From: Planoprotostelium fungivorum
Taxonomy: Eukaryota > Evosea > Variosea > Cavosteliida > Cavosteliaceae
Direction of reading: 5' to 3'
Assembly (NCBI GenBank): GCA_003024175.1
Contig: MDYQ01000036.1
Location: 1 to 64,000 of the forward strand
Length of the DNA stretch: 64,000 nucleotides
Below the pieces are notes generated by a model. That model was not told where the DNA came from, ran no database searches, and saw only the letters and a program-made list of their open reading frames with translations. Shown here piece after piece: positions 21,787 to 33,111 of the stretch (position 1 is the first letter of the stretch; each line of letters begins with the position of its first letter). The position numbers were made by a program, and so were the translations under genes.

Positions 21787-24723
21787 TTAATGAACAATGC
21801 CTCCCTCGCCAGGAGTCGTTTCGGGAGTAGGTGAGACGGGAGGTTGCTTGTATGTAAGTTGATCGTACGTTGTTGGCGCATCAGCCCAAGGTCTTGGGCC
21901 CAAGAGTTGTGTCAGGTCGTCGCGGCTGATGACCTCCCTCTGAAGCAATAGCTGTGCCACCTGATCCCACTCAGCAACATCTCTTCATACTCTTCACCTT
22001 CTCCAAGTTCTCCTTTTGGTTGCTGAGCAGATCTTGTGTGTGGTTGAAGGCTGTCAGCACCAACTTTCTAGCCTCTTCATCGATCAACTTTCCTGTGGCT
22101 TCACTGTAGCTCTTCTCGGGGACGTACTGGCTGCCCGTGTTTCCATCGTAAGACACTGTACCGATGCTCTCGTTCATTCCGTACAGAGCCACCTTCCACC
22201 TTCAGTCACCTCACTGGCAATGACCCACCTGAGAATAGGCCATCTTGGTCACTTTGTCGAGATCGTCACTGGCACCTGTGGTGATCTTTCCAAACTTGAT
22301 GATCTCTGCGATTCTTCCTCCCAATGTCATGCAGATGCGGTCAAACAGCTCTTCTTTGGAGTAGAGATTCTGGTCTTTGGGCTGGTATTGTGCATACCCG
22401 AGGGCTGCTACACCACGAGGGACAATGGAGACCTTGAGTAGAGGATCTACGTGTTGGAGGTACCATCCGGTCACCGCGTGTCCTGCCTCGTGGTAGGCCA
22501 CTGTCACCTGTCTCTGTCACTTTCGTTTCACTCTCTCTCACCTTCTCCTCTGGGGACATGATCCTGTTCTGTCTCTCTGCTCCTCCGATGACTCGCTCTA
22601 TGGCTGACTCTAAGTCGTTCATCGTCACTGCGGGATGACTCCTTCTCGCAGCGTAGAGGGCTCCCTCGTTACAGATGTTGGCAATGTCTGCTCCCGAGAA
22701 GCCAGGAGTGAGAGTGGACAGCTTCTCTGAGTAGGTGGACAGATTCGTCTCTTCCAACTTGAGCTTCTTGAGGTGAATCTGGAAGATGTCGTTCCTTCCC
22801 TTGATGTCGGGGAGGTCGACCAAGATCTGTCGATCGAATCTCCCGGGACGAAGGAGGGCCTTGTCCAGGATGTCTGCTCGGTTGGTGCCCGCCAAGATGA
22901 CCACTCCGGAAGTGCTGTCGAAACCATCCATCTCCACCAGGAGCTGGTTGAGTGTGTTCTCTCTCTCATCGTTCGTTCCCATCTTCGATCTCTCCCTTCC
23001 CATGGCGTCGATCTCGTCGATGAACACGATGCAAGGGGCGTTCTCTCTCGCCTCTTTGAACAGATCACGCACTCTGGCTGATCCCATTCCTCCGAACATC
23101 TCGATGAAGTCACTTCCTGCCACACTGAAGAACGGAACAGAGGCCTCCCCTGCCGTGGCTCGAGCCAACAGTGTCTTTCCTTTCACTCGTCACTCCTTCG
23201 TCTCTCTCTCTCTTCTCACCAGTTCCTGGTGGTCCCACGAGGAGAGCTCCCTTGGGAATCTTGGCACCTTCTCGCTTGAGGATGAGAACTGTCAAACCTC
23301 TCACCTAATTTCTTGTATTTGGGTGCGTTCTTGAGGAAGTCCACAAACTCCATGACTTCCAACTTGGACTCATCCATACCGGCCACTTCAGAGAATTTTG
23401 TCGTCAGTCCAGATTCCTTTGTGATTCTCTTCGCCTTTGACTTTCCAAATCCGAACATGTCCTTTTCATCTCAGTAAGATCGATGGATGAAATGTGGAGT
23501 ACTCACAGCCCCTCTTCCGCCTGCCCTGGACCTCCTCATCACAAGGTAAAATACACCAAACACCAGTGCCAGAGGAATCAATGCTCCCAAGGATGCCCCA
23601 CTATCAAAGTGAGAACTCAATCATCAGGTGGTAGAATCAGAGCTCAAGAAAGATCAAAAGAAAGATCAAAAGAATGATCATGAGAGAAAATGAGAGGAGA
23701 CAACCATAGGAGATAATAGAGGACAGTGAGAGGAGATAATAGAGCACAATGATAGAAAATGATAGAGAATAATAGAGGACAGTGAGAGGAGATAATAGAG
23801 AACAATGATAGAGAATGATAGAGGAAAATAATAAAGGGGTAGAGGGAAATACACACATGAGCTGTGATCCAAATCCCCTTCCGTGATACTGTACAGGGAT
23901 GTGATCAACGACGTCGATACCCAGATCATTCTGAGCTTGCTCCAATTGCTTTTCGAACAAGCGAGTGTCTCCTATGGTGAACATAAAGTCTCCTCGAGGC
24001 GAACCGTTCTTGATGAACACCCGGACCATGTTCATTTGTGTATCTACCGTCAGTTTTTCCACCTTTCAATGTCAGCGAAGGTCTCCATCTCCATCACACC
24101 TGTCCAGTCTGTAGCACGGTATTCTTGAATGTGTACCAATCGATCTCCGGGCTGAAGTTAGAGCCCATGAGATAGCTAACGAAAATGAAAGTTCCAAGAC
24201 TTCCAGCCACGAGGTACACCCAGGTACCCCACTCTAATCACATCAATTGAATCATTTTTTTGTGAAAGTCTACTCACTGCCGCTCTGGTTCCCTCCTGAG
24301 AAGGGAATTCTCCCTCCTGTTGTATTTCAATCTTCGATTGAATGTTGATCACTCACTGGCTTTCTCTCTCCTCTCTCTTGCCTCTGAGAAAGACCACATC
24401 TTCGGTCCACTCTTGGACTCTTCAGCTCCTCCCGTTTTCTTCTGCTCTTCTTTTTTCCCCTTCCCTTCGCCCTCCTTCTGCTTGTTGTCTTGCTCATTGT
24501 TGGCCTCTGATTTCCCTTCCGAATACCAGCGTCTTCCCAGAGAAGTGTTTATTCTCAGCATTCCACTGTTGATGTGACTGTACTGTTGTGGGAGTGCAGC
24601 AGTGGAAGTGAAATGGCCCAATCGTAATTCATTATATGTCACACGGTTATTCAAAGATAGAATAGCATTAGTTCTCTTGACTGGAAGTAGTTTTGAAGCG
24701 GAGTGTGTCTGTAACCTCCACAT
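21787..24723 (-). CDS. mitochondrial m-AAA protease, AFG3L2/FtsH type
   Basis: Membrane-bound ATP-dependent zinc protease of the mitochondrial inner membrane. The preferred start at 24723 gives [17 protein letters not shown], a basic amphipathic leader; an upstream in-frame ATG at 24804 is possible. A Lys/Glu-rich linker, TM1 ([19 protein letters not shown]), the intermembrane FtsH-extension domain and TM2 ([16 protein letters not shown]) follow. The AAA+ domain has Walker A GPPGTGKT split by an intron, Walker [10 protein letters not shown], and the arginine finger in [11 protein letters not shown]. The peptidase has HEAGH and the third ligand in TTGASDDL. The pore loop reads MFGGMG where MFVGVG is usual. 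It ends with [15 protein letters not shown] at 21789-21787. It is divergent from eL27, 144 bp away. Confidence 0.94.
23715..23830. repeat. 56-bp tandem duplication in a purine-rich intron
   Basis: AATAGAGGACAGTGAGAGGA starts at 23715 and again at 23771, and the two 56-bp units differ at only a few positions. Simpler GATAGAGAAT-like and AAAGATCAA repeats surround them. The unit sits in a roughly 220-nt intron of the m-AAA protease gene, long for this genome. Confidence 0.85.
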
Positions 24724-24867
24724 GATCTCTTTGTGCTCACGTGATGCGATTTTTGTCCGCGATTCGCATAATGTAGATATTTTCAAGTTGAAATCGAGAG
24801 ACAACAGGATTCGCGTGCAAGTCTTGGTTATTGCCTGGCTCAGAGTCTATCCCTTCATCCAATCACC

Positions 24868-25524
24868 ATGGTCAAGTTGTGAGTGCATCCTCTAAATCCA
24901 TCATTCATCCGACCTTTCTGTGCCTTTTTGTGGTATAGAGTTCATCTTCGAATGAGGGATGCATCTTGATCTAATCCAACTTTTCATCATGGAAAGTCTA
25001 TCGCTTACATCCCAAAGCTTGAAAACCGGAAAGGTCGTCGTTGTTCTCAACGGTCGTTACACTGGTCGCAAGGCCGTCGTCGTTCAGACATTCGACAAGG
25101 GCACCAAGGCTCGCCCCTTCGGTCACGCTCTCATCGCCGGTGTCGACAGATACCCTCTCAGAGTCCACAAGAAGATGACCCTGAAGAGAATCGCCGCCAG
25201 ATCTCACGTCAAGCCTTTCGTCAAGGCCATTAACTTCAGCCACCTCATGCCCACTCGGTAAGTCTTTTTTCGTTTGTCTAAGATCAGATGCTCGCGCTAC
25301 TCTTTTTCCGTTGGTTTATTGAGAATACAGTTATGGACTCGACATCGATCTGTCTGCTGTTAACCCAGAGAACGCCACCGATAAGGGACGCAAGGCCTCT
25401 ATCCGCCGCAAGGTCACCAGAGCTTTTGAGGAGAGGTGCATACACTTTGTTCATTCTTCATCTAAATCATTACAGATACAAGTCTGGCAAGAACCGTTGG
25501 TTTTTCACCAAGCTCCGCTTCTAA
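24868..25524 (+). CDS. RPL27: 60S ribosomal protein eL27
   Basis: Cytosolic large-subunit ribosomal protein eL27. The first exon is only ATGGTCAAGTT (24868-24878). A GTGAG intron runs to the AAG acceptor at 25017 and restores [20 protein letters not shown], a near-exact family N-terminus with a KOW-like motif. Further exons give [32 protein letters not shown] and, after a second intron, [20 protein letters not shown]. The C-terminus [15 protein letters not shown] is diagnostic, with TAA at 25522-25524 and a polyadenylation signal AATAAA at 25535. Total length is about 135 residues, as in other eukaryotes. Codon use is strongly biased to C-ending codons, as expected for a highly expressed gene. 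Confidence 0.97.
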
Positions 25525-25748
25525 ATCTTGACGAATAAACAGAGAGGTGACGGGGATATGAACGAACTTCATGCTATCTTTCTTTTTCTTCTCTCTGCGT
25601 TGTTTCTGTTACATTGACTTGCTTGTCTTGTGTATCAAACGATCGTTTGAAGGTGATGTCTCATGTGTTCGGCAACAAAAATGAAATAAAATTTGTTCTG
25701 CAAAAATTCTCCCTTTTTCTTCAAACACAGAACCGAACTTAGGAAGCA

Positions 25749-26825
25749 ATGGCTGGTGTAACTGTTGAAGGATTGGTAATCTAAAACACATCATACGAGC
25801 TCCACTGAGAATACTGGTTAGGTGATAATCAAGATCATCAAGCATTGCCGCGAGAATCGCCCCCAACTCGTGTTTGGAGAGCTTCTTGGGCTCGATTTTG
25901 AGGATTCTCTTGAGGTCACCAACTGCTTCCCCCATCTGAGCAAGATCGAAGAAGAGGGAGAAGATCAGGAAAAGGCCACGAATGAGGCCGCCGAATATGC
26001 ACACAAGATGATGCGCTGTCTGCAAGAAGTCAATGTAGATCACAATGCAGTAGGATGGTACTCTTCCAACTACATGGGAAAATTCTTTAACGAAAACACG
26101 ATCGAGACTCAGTTCAACTACCAAAAGCGATTACCCAGCAGTGTCGTTCTGGTCTACGATCCAGTGAAGACGTCTCAGGGCTCCCTGGCCCTCAAGGCCT
26201 ACCGCCTCACAGATCGCTTCATGGATCTGTACAAGACACAACAATTCAGCAAGGAGAGGTGAGATATGCTACCCTCTATCCATCCATCGCTGACATGGTG
26301 CAGTCTGTCAAAGTCAGGAATCTCCTTCGATGCCATATACAACGAAGTCCCCATCAAGATCCACAACTCCCTCTTGGTCAACGCCTTCCTCTCTGAGTTG
26401 GAGCAGAGTGGCACCAACGAATGTGACTTGGAGAGGTGAGTGAGAGTGACTCTCCCTCCTGAACAGTGTAGATTTGATCTCCAGACGAACCCCTACTTGG
26501 AGAAGACACTCGAGTGTCTCATCGACACACTGGACGAGTTGAACGCAGAACAAGCCAAGTTCCAATTCTGGCAGAAGAGCGTACAGAGACAGGCCCTTCA
26601 GCAGACCAAGTGGCAACAGAACAGAGTGAGTCAGAGAGGAAGGGAGGGACTGAAGGTGAACAGAAGGAGGGAGAGGACAACACACCAAAGGCCATCCCAG
26701 AGCCGAGCAGACTGGACTCATTGGTCTATACCAACCAGGTCGACAGCTACTGCCAACAGATCAAGCAGTTTTCGGGTAACAACTTTGCCAAGCTGTGGTT
26801 GGTCTCCGGTGTTTCTGAGAACTAG
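25749..26825 (+). CDS. EIF3H: translation initiation factor eIF3 subunit h
   Basis: MPN-domain subunit of the eIF3 complex, which binds the 40S subunit. The first exon MAGVTVEGL is followed by a GTAATC intron and VIIKIIKHCRENRPQLVFGE. LLGLDFEDSLEVTNCFPH, NVDHNAVGWYSSNYMGKFF and VVLVYDPVKTSQGSLALKAY match human eIF3h block by block. The metalloprotease JAMM residues are absent, as is normal for this catalytically dead MPN protein. The C-terminal helices (LEKTLECLIDTLDELNAEQA) and the end DSYCQQIKQFSGNNFAKLW also match. The stop is the TAG at 26823-26825. Three introns of about 35-75 nt were recognised. Confidence 0.95.
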
Positions 26826-27092
26826 ACCACGGACCTTTCTGTCTTCAATAGAGTCGAACTTCTCTTCGTCTGATCTGTCACACACTCGCTTTGTTTGTAT
26901 CAGAGTGTGATCTAAAGACATTCATTAGGCATGACAAAACACCGTTGTAATGGCTGTTGTAATGGAGTGCAACATGTAAGTGGGATTTTCATCCGACCCT
27001 GTCATCGGATAGCGCATTGCAGCACGTTAGTTACCGCACGATTGTCTGTTTGTTACAAATGTGACTTCTCTCCTTCCTACGTCACTTTCATC

Positions 27093-27869
27093 ATGAGCAC
27101 CGCACAAGCAGACGAACTCTTTACTCAAAACAAGAACGCTGAGGCAGCTGAACTTTTGGCCAGCGCCAACACTGCCACACCCAACAATGCAGAGATTCTG
27201 TGGAGGTGACCCATTTTTCGAGAGACAGCGTGTTGAATGCAATCTACAGACTCGCCAAGGCCCACTTCGAATTATCTGAGGAGAAGCCAGAAGACAAGGC
27301 ACTTCGTCAGGCCCAATTAGAGAAGGGAGCCCAATACGGAGAGCAAGCTTTGGCTGCTGATCCCAACAACTACGGTTCTCACAAGTGGTGGGCACTCAGT
27401 GTCTCCGCTCTTGGCCAATTCCAAGATTCCAAGGAGAAGATTGGAAATGCAGTCAAGATCAGGGTGAGTCAGAAGAGAGAAACTAATGGCTCAGTTGTTA
27501 AGCGTTGAATAGGATCACGCCATCAAGGCTACAGAGTTGAAGCCAGATGATGCCCAAAGCTTCTACCTCCTCGGTCGTTGGGCCTACACAGTCGCTGGCA
27601 TCGGTTGGATCGAGCGCCAGGTGGCCTCTGCTCTGTTTGGAACACCCCCAACAGCCACTTACGATGATGCTCTCGGTTACCTGAACAAGTCCATCGAGCT
27701 GGATGCCACCAACATCCGCACTGCTTCCTACCTGGGTGACACATACTACGCCAAGAAGGACTGGGCTAAGGCCAAGGAATGGTACCAGAAGGCTCTGGAT
27801 CTCCCCCAGAGAAACCAAGTGGACAGAGACTACGTCCCTGACCTCAAGTCCAAGGTCTCCAAGTTGTAA
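27093..27869 (+). CDS. regulator of microtubule dynamics protein (RMDN1/FAM82-like), TPR protein
   Basis: The start at 27093 gives MSTAQADELFTQNKNAEAAE, opening a run of TPR-like helical repeats. Exons joined at 27208 and 27463 give ILWRLAKAHFELSEEKPEDK, AADPNNYGSHKWWALSVSAL and DHAIKATELKPDDAQSFYLL. GIGWIERQVASALFGTPPTA is the signature block of the RMDN family (human PWYQRKIAAALFATPPTST). The protein ends in DRDYVPDLKSKVSKL, TAA 27867-27869. Animal RMDN proteins associate with microtubules, mitochondria or ER contact sites. The N-terminal anchor of RMDN3 is missing, so an RMDN1-like soluble form is likely. Its stop lies only 23 bp from that of the convergent katanin p80 gene. Confidence 0.9.
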
Positions 27870-27892
27870 AAACATAAAGGTGTCGTTTCTAT

Positions 27893-30320
27893 TTATCCAA
27901 TGTATGGTCGCAACAGGCTCAGCATCTCTCTTGCCATCTGTCCCGCCTTACCCGATATCGTAGAAGAGGCGATCGCCTCCAGCCCCACTTTCGTCTTCAG
28001 CAGCACTTCCTTCACCCAGCTGCATTTCTCCAATCTGTTGTCTCTCGTTCAGACATCCTCTCATCATGATCTCTCTTCATGATCTCCCACCTCTCTTCCC
28101 TGGAGAGATCTACACCCGTTGAAGGAGGAGCGGATAGTGTGGATCGGATGATGGGGCCGAACAGAGTGATGAGAGACTGCATCGCCTTCATCGATGTGAT
28201 CTGATGACTGACGCACGTCAACTGAGAAGACGAGAGAGACTCACTCTTGATGGGGGCTGTCCAAGAGATCCTTCAAGATGAGAAGGAGGTGTGGACACGT
28301 GTCCAGGGTGACGACAGAGTTCAATTTGTCGGTGATGGCGTTGATCACATCCACCACAACTGCCTGGTCTCTCACGTCTGACAATGACTCGAAGCATTGC
28401 TTGATTTCTCCCTTGGACCACATTCTGTCCCTCGTCAGGACGAAACGATCATCGGTATCTCACCCTCTGATGAAGCGCAGATCGCTCACTCTACCGTGCA
28501 GTATGCTGCACATATTCGAGTGGGACTTGTTCAGCTCTTCAATGATCTTGGTGGAGTTGAAGTCCTCTGTGTTCGATTCCATTCTTCCAAACTTCTTCTG
28601 CATGTCGTTCAGATGTTGAGAGATCATTTAGGATCACCGGTAAGAAGGACTCGATGCTGAGATTTGTGTTTTGGATGATGGTGGGTCCTGATTCACGGAC
28701 GTTGATGCTCTCTCGATTGGGAAGGCTGTCTCTGTTTCCATCTCTGCTGACGCTGTCCCTGCTTCCATCTCTGCTGACGCTCTCTCTGTTTCCATCTCTG
28801 CTGACGCTCTCTCTGTTTCCTTCTCTGATAATACCCTCTCTGTTTCCTTCTCTGCTGACAGTGTCTCTGTTCAAAGACTCTCGGTTATTCCCCGTGGGTG
28901 TATCTCTCACTGGATAGAAATCCACTGCATCTGACGCTATGGATTGAGTCAGAGTACACCTATGCTTCGACTCACAGTTCTGTCCCTCTCGATTCGATCC
29001 TCCTATTTTCATTGAGTTGGATAGTACGACAAATGTCTCACCTATGGACAACAGCTTGAGTGCTTCTGCCGTCTTGTTGAAATTCTGCGACGTCCTGACA
29101 TTGGTGGGTGGTGGATCGAACACATTGCTCTCTTTTGAAAATGGTCTCAGTTTCTGAATATGTCTCAGCGGTTCTTCTCATTGTGTGAAAACACTCACAA
29201 ACACATCCACAACCCACACTGAGACATTGGATGCTGTCATGGCGCAACCGATCAGTTGATCGGCCGTGATGTTGATGTCGTGAACGTTGTTCCATGGTAC
29301 AGATACGTTATCGTACAGCCGTGATGGTTCGTATCCCCACACCTGTCGACGTGTCAAGATCAATAAGATGTGGAGCATTCACCTTCAGAGAATCTTCGTA
29401 AGCAGAGAGGAGAGCTGTTCCGTCAGGATGGAAGATGACAGAACCCACGGAGGAGGACTGAGAGTCAGAGGAGGAGATCATCTCGAAGGACTCGAGGTCC
29501 CAGAATTTGACCGTCCGATCTGCACTGCCGGAAGCCAAGAGGAATTCGTGAGGGTGGAATTCTAGGCTCTTGATGGATCCTGTGTGATCCTTGAACTCTC
29601 GCAGCGGTCTTCCCGCTGTGAGATCCCACAACTGAGGTGGATCAGTTGGGCTCAGATGATGAAAAGTCCACCTTGATGAGCCCATCTTGTCCACCGGATA
29701 TGACCCAACGGCCGTCGGGAGAGAAACGAATGATACTGATGGGCTGCTTGTGTCCCTTGTAAGTCTGTATACATCCTCTCCTTCTGATATCCCAAATCTT
29801 CAAATCGGTGTCCGCTGAACCAGAGGCAAAGAATTCACCAAAGGGATGAAAATCCACGGCACAGCAGCTGGATTTGTGGGATCCATTCAGAGTGCGCACG
29901 ACCTGCTGCTTATCGAGATCCCACAACTTAATCGTCCCCGCTGAAGATCCGGCCACGACCAACTGCTATGTTTCAGTCACCTGTGAAATCGTATCGCATG
30001 ATCTATTTAAGATTGCACCTCTTCAGCTGTATCGAAACAGACACTGTCTACCGCATGTGTGTGTCCCTCGAGACTCTGCAATCTATAAATATGGATTCAA
30101 ATCGAATGTCATACCATGATGACTTGTTGCTTTCCAATTGCCCACATGTTGACCAACTTATCATCTCCTCCTGTGACCATCACTCGACCGGATTTCCTCC
30201 CGATCCGTAAGCTGTTGACATTTCCTCCATGTGCAGCGAACTCCTCTGTGTGATGTGAGCGATCGGCGACAAGATTTGGAATAATGCAGCCTCACGTAGT
30301 TGAAAGACACGCTTCGCCAT
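27893..30320 (-). CDS. KATNB1: katanin p80 WD40 subunit
   Basis: Regulatory subunit of the microtubule-severing enzyme katanin. The start at 30320 with a 61-nt intron gives MAKRVFQLQEFAAHGGNVNS, then TGGDDKLVNMWAIGKQQVIM, matching human p80. Six WD40 repeats follow, with clear GH/WD signatures such as GTIKLWDLDK, ADTDLKIWDIRRRG, DRTVKFWDLESFE and a last VSVWVVD. A disordered linker holds nine-residue REGN/VSRDGNRES repeats. The C-terminal con80 domain, which binds the p60 ATPase, is recognisable from SIESFLPVILNDL to GVDLSREERLEKCSWVKEVL after splicing a roughly 58-nt intron. It ends in ISGKAGQMAREMLSLLRPYI plus G, TAA 27895-27893. Confidence 0.95.
28715..28875 (-). repeat. 27-bp coding tandem repeat (VSRDGNRES-type)
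   Basis: About five 27-bp units encode variants of VSRDGNRES in the linker of katanin p80. Charged Arg/Asp/Glu/Ser repeats like this are probably disordered and may vary in number between strains. Confidence 0.8.
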
Positions 30321-30451
30321 ATCAGATATCTGAATATTGTAATAGCGGGAGGGTCCAGCCCTCTTTGATGATTGCGATCTGTTCCCGTTGAGCGGGCTGC
30401 GAAAAATTCAAGTGGAATTAGTAACGAACTTATTTTTCAACCAAAGCGAAG

Positions 30452-31992
30452 ATGACCACTAGGTCACGCAAAAGACCTCTCGAAAACTCCTCCGAAGAGG
30501 AGAATCAGAGAAGCAAAAAGGAAAAAATCGATGCAGTTCACAGTGACATCCACGTGAGACTATCGTCCGCGCGGCAAGCGTTCACACTGCAAGAAGAGCC
30601 AAGAAGTGTCTCAGGAAGAGAGAAAGAACTCAAAGAGATCCGTGATTGGATTCAGGAACACATAGACAATGGGTCCTCTTCATCCCTCTACATCTCTGGA
30701 CGCCCGGGAAGTGGAAAGACTGCCACCATCAATCAGCTCCGAAAAGACTTGGTCAGCTCACAGAGCCGCACGAATTGCGTGTACATCAATTGCATGCAGT
30801 TCACAGCAGACCGCAAGCAAGTGTACAGAGAGATCAGCGCCTCATCTCAACTCGGTAGCTGTGACACAGCGGCAGAGATCTCTTCCCTTTTAGGGAGTAG
30901 ACAATCAAAGACCAAATTAACACGGTGAGGATGTACATCGTCCACCTTCTTATCGATCCCAGCATCATCCTTCTCGATGAGATTGATCAGCTGCTCAGCG
31001 CTAACAAGTGATACTCAATCGATCGAACATTCTATAATAACCCTTGACAGAAAGATGCAATTGGAGTTGGCTGAGATATTTGGGTGGACAACCATTGAGA
31101 GTGAGAGACACATAGCGTTGCGATTCTCACACGAGAAAGAGAGCCGAACTCTGGTGATCGGAATTGCCAATGCATTGGATATGACAGACCGCATACCTCT
31201 GTTATCCTACATCAAATGTAAGTCTCCGTTAGTTGTTCTCATCATCGATGCTCATTCGAGACAGGTGAGCCCAAGCTGATGCATTTCCGAGGGTACACCA
31301 AGGAAGAGATCGCGAAGATCATCCAAGAGAGGCTTCCTCCACTGAGAGAGGGAGAGAGTCCCCTTCTGGACCCATTGGCCATCCATCTTCTCTCTCAAAC
31401 GGTGGCCTCTCGATCGGGTGACATTCGAATGGTCCTGGACATATGCAGGAAAGCCGTCCAGAAGGTATTCCACTCAGATATCACGAGCTGACGACGATAG
31501 ATACAGAACCGTGTTGAGCTGGACGGTGAACGAGCAGTGACAAAGGTGAGTCTCTACCATCAATACGGGAGTGAAAGAGAACAGATCACCATCGCTGATA
31601 TGAAGGGGATATGCTCGGGATTATTATACGATCCCGTGGTGGAAGAGGTCAAGTCTCTGTCCGTTCACGGTCAACTGCTGTTGGTAGTCCTCACGCTCTG
31701 GTCGAGAAAGAACAAAAAGGCGATCACGGGGAGACAGGTACAGGGGATTATTCATCAGAGAAGTGCTTACGATGGACAGTTGAGGGAGGAGTACAGGACA
31801 TACAGTAAGAAGATCGGAATCCCTGGCGTAGAAAGTGAAGTGGCCGACTTGTGTGGAAGTTTGGAGGCTTTTACGGTGATGGGGAAACAGAAGGAATTCA
31901 ACACGAGGACCATGGGTCTACGAATATCTGAAGAGAGTCTTCTCTTGGGCCTCGAAGACGTTAAGATTCTTCAGAACTTGATTAAACAATAG
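30452..31992 (+). CDS. CDC6: replication licensing ATPase CDC6 (Orc1/Cdc6 family)
   Basis: AAA+ protein that loads the MCM helicase at origins. The N-terminus MTTRSRKRPLENSSEEENQR is basic and Ser-rich. The ATPase core has VSGREKELKEIRDWIQEHID, Walker A GRPGSGKTA, Walker B IILLDEIDQLL, sensor 1 LVIGIANALDMTDR and the sensor-2/lid block ASRSGDIRMVLDICRKAV. A winged-helix domain closes the protein, from LYDPVVEEVKSLSVHGQLLL to RISEESLLLGLEDVKILQNL, TAG 31990-31992. No BAH domain is present, and the spacing and human CDC6-like blocks favour CDC6 over ORC1. The start is 131 bp from the divergent katanin p80 start. Confidence 0.9.
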
Positions 31993-32047
31993 CCAACATG
32001 GATAAACAGATCGAGTCATACGATGTGTTATGTCTATTCTCTGGCAT

Positions 32048-32443
32048 TTAGTTGCCGTCTCTCTCCTCAATCACAGGCTCCTTGTAGTGAGCAGGCTTTC
32101 CCTTCTGGTGGACGGAGATTGAAGTCATGTTGTTGTCCAGTTTGAACTGAGCTGAAGCCTTGGCCCACTCGGGATCGAAGGTGGAAGCGGGAACGGCTCT
32201 GTATCTGTCTGTTTCACGGTTAAGAAATTAACCTTTCTAGGACTGCTCACTCTTGACCATGTGGCTGGCCTGGAAGAGAACTAAAGTGGCAGCAATGATG
32301 AGACCGGTGTTACGAAAGAGTCTAGCGTGGTTGACGAGACCAGCACCAGTGTGGAGTTTCCAGTAGGTGTAAATCTCGGGCTGGACGCTCAAGTGGAACT
32401 TGGGCAGGCGAGGGTTAACTTTATCCATATTGTTAAGATCCAT
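32048..32443 (-). CDS. small single-pass membrane protein, unknown
   Basis: Two exons give about 120 residues. The N-terminal part (MDLNNMDKVNPRLPKFHLSV) precedes a likely membrane helix, NTGLIIAATLVLFQASHMV. The second exon gives DRYRAVPASTFDPEWAKASA and a polar end, KPAHYKEPVIEERDGN, TAA at 32050-32048. Size, one helix and the basic/aromatic N-terminal half resemble accessory subunits of respiratory complexes, but I recognise no family. Its start is 173 bp from the divergent RAMP4 start. Confidence 0.7.
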
Positions 32444-32616
32444 GGTGCTTTATAGAGTCAATTGAGCGAACTGGGAAAGACATTGTTCTCACATTAGCTG
32501 ATCTTGGTGATGATGCGCAGGAGAGAAAAAAGTCAGTTGTAGAGGACGAATAAATCTCACCCGATTTTTTTCACACGTGTGTCACAAAACCACCGCGGAC
32601 CGAACAATCAGCAAGC

Positions 32617-32918
32617 ATGGTGAGTTTGGGAGCAAGGAAGAGGCGCTGATTAATCAACTAGACATCCCGTAAAGTTCAGCAGAGAATCGACAAGTTCGAT
32701 GAGAACGTTAACAAGCGAGGGAGCGTTGTTACCGCTGTAAGTTTAAGATTCTAAGGATAATCTGACTCACTTGATGCAGAAGAAGGAAAGCAAGACCCCT
32801 GTTGGCCCCCTCGTCTTGGGCATCTTAATCTTCGTCGTTATCGGATCTGGTAGGTGTTCACGTTGCGTCCAATTTCTAAACAAATACAGCCCTTCTCCAA
32901 ATCTTCAAGGGTCAATAA
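32617..32918 (+). CDS. SERP1: RAMP4 / SERP1, ribosome-associated ER membrane protein
   Basis: Tail-anchored ER protein that binds the Sec61 translocon. Four exons encode only 58 residues. The first coding exon ends directly after the start codon: ATG at 32617-32619 is followed at once by GTGAGT. Splicing gives MTSRKVQQRIDKFDENVNKR, GSVVTAKKESKTPVGPLVLG and ILIFVVIGSALLQIFKGQ, TAA 32916-32918. The basic QRI..N..K.N..KRG block and the single C-terminal helix match SERP1 closely, including the Pro-Val-Gly-Pro preceding the helix. Introns are 35-45 nt. Confidence 0.95.
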
Positions 32919-33111
32919 GTCTTCTATAAGAAAATACTGGAACTGTGCTGTCATCATAAATTGTCATCGTTTATAATCGGCTCCTTTTTTCCTTCTATGA
33001 AAGCTATAGAAGGTCCTCCTGGAAGTTCATCGCAGTTGATTAGTGTACAAGGCCAGATTTACCCAAGACGTTTTCACTACAACTTGAACATCGATCGACG
33101 ATTAAACAAAG

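Noticed and set aside
22625-23334. Open frames on both strands across the m-AAA protease ATPase region
   Set aside because: They are shadows of strongly conserved AAA+ coding sequence. The frame with Walker A, Walker B and arginine finger explains the DNA.
24998-25243. Minus-strand 81-codon ORF over eL27
   Set aside because: It is antisense to a highly codon-biased ribosomal protein exon.
28654-28917. Plus-strand ORF of Leu/Ser/Phe repeats inside katanin p80
   Set aside because: It is the antisense of the Arg/Asp/Glu/Ser coding repeat. The hydrophobic pattern is an artefact.
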